A DNA stretch of 64,000 nucleotides from Lentinus brumalis (Eukaryota; Basidiomycota; Agaricomycetes; Polyporales; Polyporaceae): assembly GCA_001792895.1 (NCBI GenBank), contig MARA01000009.1:434001-498000 (forward strand), read 5' to 3'. The notes beneath the pieces are model-generated. The model did no database searches. It was not told where the DNA came from and worked only from the letters and a program-made list of their open reading frames with translations. A program made the translations under genes and the position numbers. Positions 22,052-35,582 of the stretch are shown here, piece after piece; position 1 is the stretch's first letter, and each line of letters starts with the position of its first letter.

Positions 22052-22324
22052 ATGCCTCTGGACCTGCCATGGTATCTGCCTTATGTCTGGAGACTGGGAT
22101 CTGGACACTCAAATTGTCGCTTGTCTGGGCTTTGTCACCGGCGAGTCAAGACTCAAGCTTCAAGACGCGACTGTCTCTGTCTGTCTGTCCCTGCCTGCGC
22201 AATCTGCTCTGTCGGGCTGTCGGGCTGTCGACGAACCGTACCCATGCTACATCTGTCTCCTCCTCGTCCTTCAACGTCAAGGTTTGGCAACGCCGACGCC
22301 ACCGCTCACACGGACTCGCAATCA

Positions 22325-22412
22325 CACGTCACAAGTCACAAGTTACAGGTTACAGGACACAGATTACAGGTTACAGGCAATGTACAGGTTACGGGTTACA
22401 GGATACAAGTCA
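22325..22412. repeat. (ACAGGTT)n degenerate heptamer array
   Basis: About ten copies of a 7-bp unit (ACAAGTC, ACAGGTT, ACGGGTT variants). It resembles no fungal telomere repeat and is interstitial. Confidence 0.85.
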
Positions 22413-22455
22413 GACCGCGCCCGTGTGGCATTACTGCACGCCCCGTCGGCGTCGG

Positions 22456-22490
22456 GGAACCTCGAACCTCGAACCTCGCACCTCGCACCT
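22456..22490. repeat. (AACCTCG)5 tandem repeat
   Basis: Five copies of a 7-bp unit, two with A to C changes. Confidence 0.85.
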
Positions 22491-22757
22491 GCCCTCATGA
22501 TCTGATCATCACGCGCACACATCGACCACCGTACGGCGTACGCCGCCCCCTCGCCGCCTTCAGTAACAGCATCATGCTACACACATGCTCCAACAATGCT
22601 CGTCGGAGCGGCAGACGCCACCTCCCCGCTCCGCCGGATCCCGAGATGAGACGCGTAAGTGCAATACTTGCGATACTGACGTTTCGCAGCCCGCAACGAC
22701 CCTGCACCCTTGGCTCGGAGGCGGGCGGAGTGATTCGATGGGTGGCTCTGCGCTCGC

Positions 22758-22793
22758 CCAGGCTCTCAGGCTCTCAGGCTCTCAGGCTTTCAG
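22758..22793. repeat. (CAGGCTCT)4 tandem repeat
   Basis: Four copies of an 8-bp unit, the last with one change. Confidence 0.85.
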
Positions 22794-25700
22794 GAGCAGA
22801 GGCTTTGTGTGACACCTGTGATGCGGCGCTGACATCTACATCTACATGGACGTGGACATGGACAGTTTCGCTCAAGACGGGCGGCACGCGTTTCGGTGGC
22901 AGGTAGACCGGCGCGGATCGCTCCCTCCGGGGAGTCGGGGACACCGTGCATACGGCGCCGCCGCACGTATGGCCGCTCTCTAACTTCACGCCGCCGCCGA
23001 TGCGGGACGAGCCGTACGAGGACTGATACATGGCAAGGTTCAGGAGACACGCTGGAGGGTGCGCATGCACGATACCAGAACTCAGACTGTCGATGTACGC
23101 CTGTACTTGGGCTGCGGCAGCGCTAGCTTCCGATCCCGATCCTCCGCATGCACTTGCCTGCCTCCTCGGGGTGCTGCTGCACTCAATGAAGCATAGACCC
23201 GCCACAAGCCCGTCGTGGAACTGTGCTCGACTCTCGAGTTCTTACACTGACAGATTCTTACTCCGTCAAAGTCCGGCGCCTCGAGGAGCGGTGCGACGTG
23301 TGTCCGCGAACGGCCAGCGCGCATCCCGGGCTGGTGGTCCTGCGAGCCGGTCGGGTGCGCACCGTGGGATCTCCACTCTCCACTCTCGAGGCGAAGTCCC
23401 GAAGTTACGACGGACGCCACCTCCCGCATACGCCATGGACGGCATCACTGCTGTGGTGGACTCTGCCATCGCGGGTGCGACTCGGGGGAAGTCTGGAGAC
23501 ATACGGTATGTATGTGTGCATGACGACACCCACTCGGAGATGAACTGCATTATTGTCATACACGAACCGCTAGCTGCGGCTTTCTCCGTCCACGCGTGTT
23601 GCAAGTACTAGTACCACATAGTAGTCTTAGAGGCGCACCATCAGCCCGGGAGCCCGCCATTTCGTGACGGTCCTCCGATCGATACGATCACCCCGAGCGC
23701 AGAAGTGTGGCAGGATCTGCAGCTTTGGCAACTCGCCACACCCGCGTTTCATGATCAGGAATGCGTCCGTGCGACATGCGTCCGTGGAAGCGTACTGTAC
23801 TGTATGTACTTGCGAGACTTACTGTCAGGACTGTATGGTGACGTCCGCCACGATACCCGTATCCCGATCGCGGGCATCGTGTACCGTTGTGCAGGGCCGG
23901 GTAACGCGTTCGCGGAGCTTGTCGTGCTGTACGGGTGCTTCTGGGTTCCTGGGATTCCGACTACCTACCTGCGTTGTCTCCTTGTGCGACCTTGTGCAGG
24001 CCTCATGCTCGTGGTGCGTTCTGTTCCTATGTTGCGACGCCCACTAGCACTGATCCCTTCCCTAGGACCAAATGAGCAACTTCCAGCCAACGATCATGCT
24101 CATCAGATGGAACAAAGTCCTGAGCCTCCGCCGGCTCCCCACATGCTGACGGGATCAGACAATCAAAACACGAGCCCTGCAGCCCTGGAGCTGAGGACGT
24201 TCGGAGCCTCCGCTGCGCTGGTCCGAAGACCCATTACGCTCGGAGCGCCGGCCAGGTCCCGTCAGTCCGCGCAGATCTCGGAGTTGCGCGCGCTGGCGTC
24301 ATCAGGAGTTCTGGCGTCCACGGGTTGGGTTCATTTATCATCGTCGTATCTGTTTGCGAAACGCTAGCTGACAGAGCTGCTTTGAATCTTGCAGAGTGCT
24401 GTTCTACGAGCCTGAGATGCCATGATGATGATACACCCGTCGTGTGCCGGCCGCTGTGCTAGTAGTGGCACAACGTCGTGGACGATCTTCGGCGTCGGCT
24501 GCTCGAAGTACTAGTACGTCCGCACTCCCGATATCCAACTCATTTCTCGCCGCTCAAATTTCCCGGGGTGGTGAGAGATGGGGGGCTGGTGTGATGAGAA
24601 ATCACACACCCACGGAGCGCAAGCGCAAGCGCATCATCCTTCTTCTCCCAGTACACATGTTCGCTCTTCTGATTTCTGCTGCAGCGCGGGCGCGATCCGC
24701 TCCATCTCGGTGATATTGAAAGCGGATCAAGTCCAGTCTTCTGCGGCCAGATATCCAGTATCGCTAGACCACCTTCCGAACTATACTTGTGCCAGCCCGT
24801 CTCGTCCTTCCCTAGGTCGCCCACTTCGGGCAACTCTGGCTCCGGCGTCCCGCCCGAGGGTGTGGTGTTGTGCATCCGAAAATCAGAGGCGCGAAGTCGT
24901 AATATTCGAAGCGGAAGCTTGGGGAGTGGAAGATAGAAGCTGGAAGCGCGGTCTCTGACTCCCAGGGAAGGGGTCCTTGGTGCGAGGGAAGAACAAGGGT
25001 CCCGCTTCGTTCGGTCCTATGTCCGCTTCCCGGATAGCATTAGCTCAAAACCTACCGTCGCGTTGGCGGCAGCTCTGCTGCAGTACCCGTATAACACCGA
25101 CCGCCGTGGCCACACGAAATCGCACGCTGCGTCCTGGAGGCGACGACGATCTTCACCTCTTCGGCGGGACTACTGCGTACATCGCGTCGGCACCCGAGTC
25201 GGCACCGTGCTTGTTGCAACCTGGAAGTGGTCGACGCCTTGCTCGGCGCGGCGGACACGCGCTCGAAGGCCGGGAGACAGAACCCTCGGGAATGCTGTAA
25301 GGCGCGGCGCGAGTAGCAGAGTTGAGTTTCGGGAGCGATGCGCTGGTTCGACGGGTGTCTCATTCCTGCTCTTCCTGGTATGCTCATATCTCCTTTACAG
25401 GTAGTCGTATGGAAGGCCCCCTGCTGGCAGGTGGACCGGATCTTCGTTCTGTCCACAGAACGCTGGGATCTGTCACTGCAGCTGTCGGGTGCTGCGTGCA
25501 GAACTCTACGAGCAACGCCGCGGCCGCCTAGTCCCTTCGAGTCAGTCTCTATGAGGCGTCCGGGTGGGATACCGGTGAGAGTCTTCAGCTTTGAGCGGCC
25601 GTGGATTGAAACGTCAACCTTGTCTCAATCGCCCGCGCAGGCTGCAGCTAGACTGAGTAATTCCACGTTGCGCTGCTCGTACAAGGTTTAGTTCTGTCGC

Positions 25701-28700
25701 CCTTGAAACTTGTCAGCAAATTGCCTTGATGCACACGCCTTCAAATCCCATGCACGGACCTGCGATCCAGGCTGGAGCCGGTCTCTCAACGTCGGATATC
25801 CCGTCGCCGAGACCATGCCAGTACGCCGGCGTGCGTCGGGCGAGCGCTACAAGTTTCCTATATCCGGATAACCGACCCTGAGGCGGCACACGGGCACAGC
25901 ATGCATGGATATGGACATCTTGACCCACCGCCACCACGTCCGCGGACCGCCACGCCATGGTGACCATACAAGTTACAATCGGACCACCACCACGGCAGGC
26001 GCATGCAGGGACCTCAGCAGTAACGCTTCGAAGTGACCCCTGGCGGCAGCGACCACCTACAGGCCACGTCAGATGTGGACGTGATGCTTGGACAATCGAA
26101 GTAAGTATATCATGAAGACGAGGCTGGACTCTCGATCAAGCTCGAGACCCACTCAACTTCATCCACTCGCGTCTTCGTATGTATGGAACACAGACCCCAA
26201 GGACGGCATTGGCATCAGCTGCCTCATAACGACGATGGCGCTGCGCGATACGCGCGGCCTGTCGGACAGTATGCGCTCGAGCATGCGGACAAGGGTCGCG
26301 CTGGCTACCCTTCGGCCTTGGCTACCTCAACATTGCTCGCGTCAGTACAGGTCTGGCATGCAATCGTGGCCCCGGGCATAGGTGCGTGTGATCCGCTCAT
26401 CTATGAGCTCGGACGCCCCTGTTTGTTCTTGCTACGCGCATAATTGCCCTGATACTCGTTGCCTAGATGTCGACTTTCGACCCCTGCTGATGTCCGCTCA
26501 TCATGACGCTTGCGCTGGGTGCGATGCGCAGCGCGAACTGTCAGGCCTGTCAGGGGCGGCGGCCATGCATTGCGGACGTTGCTATGTGGATGGGCTCTGC
26601 GGTGGCCGAAGGTCGCGCGAGTCTCGGGTTGGATCGATGCGCAGCTTCAGCGCAACAGGAGAGCAGGGTTCACGTAACGTCGTCCTCACGAGTACTGAAA
26701 CTTCCAACTGGTGAATCTCATCTCGATCCCTGAGCTTTCAACTTTCGAACGCATACTTATATCAAGTCATCCACATCATCTAGGTCGTCGGGGCGACCCT
26801 CCTTTGATTCTACGGAATTTTGATTCTACGGAAGAGATGAGTTCGACTTCGCGACGAGGTCCGTTACACCCGCTTTGCTTCGGGAAGTTGTGAGAAGACT
26901 AATTAGGCTTCCGTAAGTGACAAACACCGCTAGCATCGCGACAGACTGTGATCTGCGACTGCGAAGACGTTCCTGAGTCATCTCTATAGTATGTGCTCAT
27001 TGCTATGCGACAGTGAGTGCTCACCTAGTACCTGTACTGATGCTGGTCAGCCTTGTTGCAAAGCCGAGTTTGAGGAATGCAAGGCGGAACGGTAACATGC
27101 TATCTCAGCATTTGACAATACGCACAGGATTACAACTCCGTTTCTGCGCACGATGTCGCAGTCAACAGGTTGCCGTTGCGGGCGCCCGATGCCACGACGG
27201 TGGACCTCGACTTGACCTGTCAGCGACGAGCGTTCGCCTGCGGGCCGTCGCGGCTCATACATACGTAGCCCGCTTGTCTCCGGGCGTGCCGGCCGCAGAC
27301 GTCCAGCACAGACGCTTTCATGACGTGGAGATGCGTTGATGCAGCATTGCAACGTTTCTCCTCTATTAGATTGGCGATCGCTGATAGTTTGAGTCGCAAC
27401 AGGCAGGGCCGGTGGGTGCCATGTCGTAACACATGCGCACGGCCACGGCATGATGATTATGCTGCATTATCAGATGGCGGCGGAGTAGTACGTGCGGTAT
27501 GCATATTTCTCGGTTGGTCCCGCGCTATCCACGCTCACGGCGTTCTATGTTACACAGTGACAGCAAGCGGCGACTGCGACGCCCCCGGGCACACGCGCTG
27601 AACTGGTGAGTGTGGCTTCGTCTAGAAGGCACCTTTGATACTATTCCCTTTGACATCGGCAGACACCATCGACAACAGGGCGGCGAGTATCCTTCGCGCC
27701 AATGTCAACTCGACAGTCGACACAAGAAGCCGTCAGGAGCTTGGAAGGTCTTGCATATGTATACCTCCCAGGTCCCTGGATCCCTGGCCGGGATGCCTCG
27801 GACAAGCGAGGGCTTCGCGGAACTGGGAAACGAGGGAACAACGGTGACCCGCGACGTTTGACAAGAGCTGTCAAGGAGTCTTCTAGGTTCGAAGTGCGGA
27901 ACCCTTTCGTCTGCGTGTTCCTTCCTCGGGTGCGTGAATGCGTGCCTGACGCGGACGGCCCTAAGGTTGCCAGTGTGGGCAGTTGAAGTACCACGATCCC
28001 TAGGTGGAACTGTGCTTCCCACCGCCGATGGGTGGATGCTGGGAAGGGAATTGACATGACTGGGGTAGGGGCGGAGCCGGTTTTCTATTTGGCTTGGATG
28101 CCGGCGTGTGTCTGTCGTCGGGTTACCATCGCGCTGACTTACAGCTCGAATGGAACGACACCGATGCGGGCGAGAAATGTCACTCCAGAGTCCAGACAGA
28201 GTCATGGCCCCAGACGTACTGCTGTTCGGGGAGACGTATGGCGGCCTGGACGAATTGCGTACGTCGCGTACGTGGCCGGCCTGCCGCATAACACACTGCT
28301 GACACTTTGACAGGTCAATGTCGACTGTGCGCACACCGCGTACTATTCCATCACCGCTCAAGTTGACGCAGTACTTGCGCAGGACAGATAACCGGTGAGT
28401 TCGGTGAATTTACCAATCTGGCTTCTCGGTCGCAGCGGCCCCCTGACGTTATCTCGCACCAGAAGCAGTGGCACTGCCGTATCGTTATACTGCGTATGCT
28501 CCCGCGGCATATCGCGCTTCGACGTGTGCACTACTAGCAGTCGACTAGTCAACGGCTGCGTCGGCAGCTAAGGTATAGTATCAGGGACGCAATATGTGGC
28601 GTAGCGGCGATCTCCTCCAGGAAGCTTACTGGACGTCGTGGCTAGCCTGGCCTCGTCTTTAAGCCTCGAAGAGAGAGGTGACAAAATATGGTAGGTCAAA

Positions 28701-31700
28701 TCTCTCAGCAGTGCGTGGCTTAGCGTGAAATCGAGCCATGGGAAAGGTGTGCCGAAGCCGCGGTCCAACCACGCGGTCTCACACGCAGGCGTTTCGTACA
28801 GTCCCGGGCCAGCAGCACCACGCTGAGTTATTCCAGTGTCATAGCACTCTCGAGTGTCGAATGCATTGACAGGTAATGCAATGCAATGCATTGCTGACGC
28901 TCGCTCCACGCACGCCGTAGTAGGACCAGGCTCGGACTTCATATGTGCGGCCACGTACTTGTTTTGGCGATCTTCCACAGACGCCACGATGGCGTCGGAA
29001 ACTCCACCAGTGTCGCTCAATCGCTCGATTACGAAAGAAATTGGTACGTGGCCGCTGCGATTTCGGCTGTTCCCTAAAATTTCACGCGGAATGCGATATG
29101 AAAAGGAGGCCGCCCAGGCCGGACTGCCCCGATTCGAGTAGGTGTGATACTTCATCTCCGTTAGCATGGCAGCATATGTATGAGTAATGCTGACGTGTTG
29201 GCGCAGGTGGCTACGTACCTCACATGAGCACTTGTAGGGATGCCACCTTGACACCGTCCGGAAACCCCGGCGATTAGTGTATGGTGCAATCGGGCTCTCT
29301 ACAGTGTCTACACATCGAGCGTCGATGGCGCCGATGCCGTTCGCAAGAAGGACCTCAAGAGCCGGACGGGATCACTTATAGAAGTGCCCCTACGGTTTTC
29401 CAGTGTGTAGGGCGTTCCCACTACTCCGGATCGGAGCAGGGGTTGATGGTCAAGGATGCATCATGCGGGGTTAGACTCGGAATGTGCTCAAGGTTCGTCG
29501 AGGCTGCGTGAAGGGCGTTCTTGATTGACGCTACTTATCCGAGCGACCGCATGCGCAACAGAAGGCAATGAGGTAAGTACACGCCCAGGTAATCTCAGGC
29601 TCCATGACGCTGAGAACGCGAAACCATCCATGGCAGATACAGACACCGTATCCACATGCATCATGCGCGCCCGGAAGCGACCTGTGTATCTCGGACGTCC
29701 GGAGGCCCATGTCCTGATGATCCTGCTGGTTCTTGCCAGTGAGCAGTCTACCCATCACCGCACGGAAGACGTCGTGCACTCATATCTGCAACATAAATAT
29801 GCGAGCGACCATCAATGCATCATCTCCGGCATTACTATGTGTGGCAGGGTCATCTTTACTCACTGTCACCGAAGGTTCGAAATCCGGTGATCAACATTCT
29901 CCGCTTGACAGGAGATGTCAAAGTACGTCAGATTGAGCCTTACAAGTTTGGTCCCCCGCAGACTCCAGATGCTATGCATCCATGTTTTGACCGCAGCTTG
30001 CTGCCCACGAAACCCCATGTATTGGCGCCCAGTGTCACATTCCGGCACGTCGACCACGCTATGTCACCTACCGGCCAGCTCCCTGACATAAACTAAGGCG
30101 TCCACTTCAGTCAGACTTGCAACCGGGTTGCATGATTGCCTCAAGTATCGGACGTTCAGTATTCGTGACGCCCCCGTCGGCCGCCAATACGTACTATGCA
30201 CACCGTCGGCGTCAGCGGTCCACGATTGAACGTGGTGGTCCACCATTTCCTTCGTCGACTCGCTCAGGTATGCCTCACAGGACGGAGTGGAAACGTCGTG
30301 CGCCCGGACTGTTCTAGTGGTAAGCCGTACGATAGGGCTCTTCGGGCGATTCATCATGTTCATCATCCCGCTTAGACACCCTCACATCCTGAAGACTACA
30401 CCGCCCACTTCAATTTCGACCAGTGACTGCTCGACCCACTACAGCTCCACCGACGATTGCGTGAGGTGCAGGAGCGCGCGGTCACTGTCGCTGGACTTCC
30501 CTTTGAAATTCGTAATTTCGCGCTAGTCACCGAAGGTTCTTTTGAGTGCTACGAAGTGGACGGAAGCAGACGGGAGCGGTCGTGCGTGCAGAAAGTACCT
30601 TAGGTTGCTTCTTAGCACCGCACGAAAGCCACATTGGAAGGTGTTCTACGCCTCCATCAGAGTGCCGTGCCGGCACTTAAAGATGCTACGTGTTCGTATG
30701 AGTAGACTCTTACAGATAACGTGAGTATCTTTGTTTACCTTTGACGCGACTGTCTAACGCGACTGTCCAGCCTTCCAAGATGATGAAGATGTTGGTCTCG
30801 ACTCTCATCTACAACAAGTTCGAAAAGGTTTCCAGACTTAATCCCGTCGTCTTGTACCAAGAAGGCCGCAAGGCTCACGATGCCGGAAATAACGCCAACG
30901 CTAGCGTCAGGTACGTAACCCCGCATTCGTCTGGTGCGCGAAGAAGTCAAGGCCGGGCGTCCTCGCGGGTTCTCGGGCAAGCGCTTCCGTTATTTCGTTC
31001 TCACCGGCTTCGCAATGCACTCCTATGCTCCACATATCTTCCCGATCGTGGTGACACGAGCGTAGGTTCTTCGGCGACAGTGTACGGAGCCAGCCTTGAG
31101 CGCCGTGATCCTGTACTCCGAATGGTGCACGAGGCCGCTCCGCGGCCATAGAGAGGCGTCAGAGCTTGCGCTGGTGGGACGTTCATATTGTGGAAGAGAA
31201 GGACGTCAGAGGCGGAGGCAGGGACTGATAGGGCGCGGTGTCTGGAGAAGTTCACCGCGATATATCGGACCTAAAGGGGCGATACACAGGAATGGGGATG
31301 TACTTACGACATGACCGCCTGCTCAGAGGAAATGGCTCCCGACGGGCGACGCGCTCGTCTCTGTCACATTCGCGCGTCCAGTACGATAAGCTTATTCGGC
31401 AAAAATGGTCCAAGATGACACTAGTCCACTCATGGAATATATGAGGTGGTTAATGTCGAAGGGGAGTCCCAACGACACTACAAAGCATGCCATGATACCT
31501 CCCGGCCATCATGAATAATCCTGGTTACATGGAAGGGGGGACATTCAATTGCTATCAGCCGGAAGTTTGAGAGAATTCAAACCTTGCCCATGGCGCCGAA
31601 GTTTGGCTCGAAACTTCTCGCATACCCATACCATCGAGTCCGCGAAGATATCGGGCCGTGTTCCTTTCAGATGTCCAACCATGACGCGCGGATTGCGTCC

Positions 31701-33950
31701 CTGGTTCCCTCGCTGCAGAAGTCGAAGGGCGGCTTCTATCCTATACTTGACATGGTTGACATGCTGAAGCTTCCCGGCCGCCTGATGGATCAGGCCACAA
31801 GTTTGACATATGGGTGGGGTGGATCACTAACGCGCCGAACGCACGACTGCCGGTCTGAGCCCGCCGCACCGTACCTATGTGGTATTGCCGGCCCTCAAAC
31901 CTCATTGCGACGGCGTGCATGCTGACCAAATTCCAACACTGGGCGAGTCGCCGCCATCTGTGAAGTGTGGCGACTGATCTGCAGGGTACTTCTGTAGCGA
32001 AAGGCCGCGCCCCGCCGGCGACTTGCACGACAAAATCGATGCGATTACCATAATCCACTTGTGAGCCCATGGAGGCAACTCAGGGCGGTATAGCAGGATG
32101 TCGATGACTGAACTCACGCCCCTTCGAGCGGTGAGCATGAGCAAGGACGTCATGGCACAGGCACTTCCAAGACGAGAACCTTGTGACGATCCCCTAGGGT
32201 GACGCAGCCAGCTATCGACGGTCGTTCGTGACCGTACACATGCACATCTGCGCTGACTGTGGGATGCAAAGCTTTCCGCCTGCTAGAACTTCCGCGATTT
32301 CAGTCAGCACAAGAACAGTCCCAGGACGTCCGATGTACACACCAAGTACACACATTAGAACGACCGAGGTTATCTCTCTTGAGCGACAGGACGTGAGGAC
32401 CCTGATACGTCGGCCTCTGGATATTCTGAGACGTCCACACTTGCAAATTCCCCGCGCATTCCACATTGTCTGGCTGCTATGAGCGAGCCTGTTCCGAACG
32501 CGCTCCTGAGCGTGTTCAGGGAAGTAGGGCATCGTCCAAGCACAGACCTTACGACACCGCGCTTCCATCATGGCAAATCCAAACTTGAAGGGGCGCCCAT
32601 ATGCTGTCTCCTCAGCTCGCACATGCATACGGGAACCTAAATGGGTGACCGGAGCATACCTCGAGCTCAGACCCCGGGGTTGGTAAGTAGATTGCGGGTA
32701 CGTCGATGCGCGGTTCGCTGGATAACCTTGAACGACGTACAAGCGCTGTCGAGACAACTTCCGTGTTCAAGAATGGCCGTCGAAGCTCCATACGACCTTT
32801 GGGAACGAGAGAACGATCCCACTGCGGGTCGATGACAGCCCAATAGCTCCGATGAGCCTCGCGCAGCCAGGACACCGTGCAACGAGAGGCCCAAGAAGGC
32901 GGCCTTTCGCGTTACGAGGCGAGCGGACGTGCAAGGCCACTCGGTCTCCATTGCCTAACTGAGCTCACACACAATCAAGCAATAGGAACCGACCTTTCGG
33001 CGGTAGCGTCCGTATTTCCTTGTCGGTGAAACAAGGCCGGTAAAAGACCAAGAGAGGCGTGAGCGGAACTGCGGTGCCACGATACACCGTCTCCCGGAAG
33101 AGAAACCCATAGCTTCCAGCAAGCATGCCTTCGCTGTCGAAGGTGCGTTCCTGCGCGCAGCTCGAGAAGCCGGCTGTGCGAGAATGCGGGAATCATCCCA
33201 CCGCTTGAGACATTGTATTCCTTGTGAGGTGTATGGGAGGACAGCCTAGGGCGCGGCTGAGAAAGCATACCGTGACGTCGCCGTCGACGAGCGACCCGGG
33301 CACGGATCTCTGTTTGACGTCGGTCTCGGGGTGGGGTACGCGACACAGACGCCGTGCTGGACCACAGAAACAACACCGGTTCGGACCATGCATGTTCTCT
33401 GTAGATTGTGGAAGGGCGAAGTGAGTCACGAGCAACGCCACCGAAGCAAGCTCACAGTCATCCGAGTTGGCATTTGACTCAACACACGATTCTCATGCCC
33501 TGTGAGATGTCAGAGGTCAGAGGACGGGGGCCTGGTAACTGAATCGTGAAGTGCGCACGTGGACGAAGGCAAACAGCCACGTACCTGGTGCAGCTAAACC
33601 AGGTGGTCTCGCTTGTACGATAGATAGAACCGCGGAGATGCTGTGAACGAGGCGCTCGCATTGCCAAACTGCTGACAGGGAAGGAACGACCATGCGGGCA
33701 GGGCCCGTCATCGGACTCTAAAGCCTGCTGGCCGATCAAAAGGCACTGTCATGCATGTCCCATTCAAACACATAGAAGTAAATGAACTACGAAGAATTGC
33801 GACGTTCAGCAATCACCGGACAATGATAGAATCTCACTCAAGGAATGACGCACAGGATGTATTGTGTCAACGCCGGCATGGAAGTGCGGACCACAGCCTA
33901 CTAGCCTCGTGTCGCCGCAGTAACGTCGAACGAGAAGGAGGGTATATGAC

Positions 33951-35266
33951 TCAGGAACTCGCATTTTTCTCTTTTCTCTTCTTTTTCTTCTTCCCCTCCG
34001 ATCCCGGCTGATCAGGGCTAGGGTCCTGCACCCTGTCACGCTTGCGACTGTCAGCAGCGGTCTTCCGGGGCGGTAGTACAGGTTCGTCTATACCCGCGGG
34101 CTTGATGAAACCCGTAGCTGGAGGTATAGGTGCGGAATCTGATGGCTGCAGGAACGCCGGGGGCCGTACGGAGACGTCTTCACGAATGAGCATTTGTGCT
34201 GTCTTTGTGCGGGAACTCTTCGTGTCGCGTTGCGTCGATATGGGAGTGCGGAAGCCAGATATTGATGTGGGCAGTTTCTCGAACCTCGACCGAGGCTTCT
34301 CGCCTCGGGTGCGTGGATCAGCACCGGGCTCTCCGTTCTGTGAAAGGGATTCGTCCTGGTCGGCCTTCGACTATAATGACATGTACGCCGTCAGTAATCA
34401 GATGACATATATTGGGCAATATTCCGTGTAGCACTGCGCATCGCAGAAGCAACACGGCAGACTTGTCGCATTCATGACAATGGAACGAGGTGATCTATTT
34501 GCCTTCGTCGCCGGTCTCTCTCGGGATGGGAAGGACCCTCTGGCGACGACATGCAGGCCGTCAATGTCATTGTGGAGAAGCGGGGTTTCCTTGTCTCCCC
34601 TAGGCAGACATTGGACGGGCCTATTGAAGATGGAAGACTTTGGAAGAACGGCGTACAATGCTTACTCCCGAAACTTGGTAGCGGCACAAGGAATATACGG
34701 GCAGTCTGCCTGTAGTTTTTTTGGCCACAGCCTGAACACGGAGAAAGTCGTGGTTCATACCCCTGGCTCCTGAGTATTCGATCAAGAGATAAACATGCAA
34801 TGTGACTCCCAACAATGCCGTCGAGACATGATGCGCCAGACTACAGAAGCATGCCGCGGTATGGTATAAACTACTCACCACCTCTTGGACAACTTCTTTC
34901 CCGCGTGCATTGAATGTACGACGCCCTCGAAAGGTTGGTGTACTGCTCGATGGTGTCGCTGATGACGACGCCTCTCCGCTATCCGCTTGGAATATGAAAG
35001 GAACATACGAGGTCTCATGCTGGACCTCGTCTCTGTTTCGGTTCTATCATTACAAACAATCGCATGGACCTGATCCGCAGCACTCACCGGAGACTTGATG
35101 ATTGCTTCATACCCCATGCATCCCTGACTTCTTGCGAGACTGACCACTCCGCATCGTCCTTCACCTTAGCCTGTTCGGCCTCTACCTGTGCCTGCAACTT
35201 CGCTCGCTGAGCATTTTGCATGAACCGGAGGCTCATGGTGCCATTGCTCAATGTTTTCCCAGACAT
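33951..35266 (-). CDS. MPP6: Mpp6-like exosome cofactor (M-phase phosphoprotein 6 family)
   Basis: Model: exons 35266-35088, 35032-34879 and 34370-33951, phase-consistent, 250 residues. Exon 1 starts MSGKTLSNGTMSLRFMQNA, matching the N-terminal motif of Mpp6 proteins (yeast has LSSRVMNMKFM). Exon 2 contains a SYVPFIF motif and the conserved GRRTFNARGKEV element. The last exon is basic and ends in a KKKKKRKEK tail like yeast Mpp6. The family binds the nuclear RNA exosome and Rrp6/Mtr4 and helps in processing of 5.8S rRNA and decay of cryptic transcripts in the nucleus. Intron 1 is 55 nt (GTGAGT...CAG). Intron 2 would be 508 nt and may hide another exon: an acceptor near 34841 opens a further in-phase frame. 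The gene is divergent from ASF1, with 316 bp between the start codons. Confidence 0.75.
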
Positions 35267-35382
35267 GGTAGGGGACCAGCACTAGAAAGCCAGAGAGAAA
35301 GTAAGAGAACGAGCGAGAGAGCTGGCCAGGAGCTGGCAGAGGTGGTGATTCAGTGATACTGCAGTGAGAGCGAGCAAGTTGC

Positions 35383-35450
35383 ATAGAGCCAGGGTCGAAC
35401 GCGCATCCATGAAAGCGAGCGCTCTGGCCGTTGAGCCACCTGCCATGTGA
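35383..35450 (-). ncRNA. tRNA-like Pol III element (A and B boxes), probably decayed
   Basis: On the - strand, TGGCTCAACGG (35428-35438) fits a tRNA A box, and the D stem GCTC/GAGC pairs perfectly. GCGTTCGACCC (35392-35402) resembles a B box at the right distance. The anticodon, T and acceptor stems do not pair, so this is not a working tRNA. It may be a tRNA pseudogene, a tRNA-derived SINE head, or chance. It sits between the divergent Mpp6 and ASF1 genes. Confidence 0.3.
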
Positions 35451-35582
35451 CAGCATCACGGGTAACGCGTCAGTCACTGTGACCTGACGCGTCTTTGAGC
35501 GTCGCGGGGTGGCCAGTGCTTTGCCACCGATCCGTCACCATCTCCTCCTCCCCCGTTCTGTCTTCCCTGCCGCGGCGTCAAG

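Larger units (their letters stand above)
22000..33950. other. gene-poor region with scattered exon-like fragments
   Basis: No recognisable family. Protein-like open pieces exist but could not be joined into phase-consistent models. Examples are a + strand piece from an ATG at about 23442 that ends at a GTATGT donor near 23505; a + strand piece starting near 24108 (MEQSPEPPPAPHM); a - strand piece starting at 24875 (MHNTTPSGGTPEPELPEVG); a 228-codon - strand frame at 28568-29254 containing PISFVIERLSDTGG; and a + strand piece near 30780-30910 that ends at a GTACGT donor. They may be remnants of decayed genes or elements. No transposase, reverse transcriptase, LTR pair or tRNA was found. Confidence 0.45.

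Noticed and set aside
22325..22412. telomere-like array
   Set aside because: The unit ACAGGTT is not TTAGGG-like, is degenerate, and sits far from any end.
34474..34773. 100-codon + strand frame inside the Mpp6 intron
   Set aside because: No homology recognised; an alternative + frame here has internal stops, and the - strand Mpp6 exons explain the surroundings.
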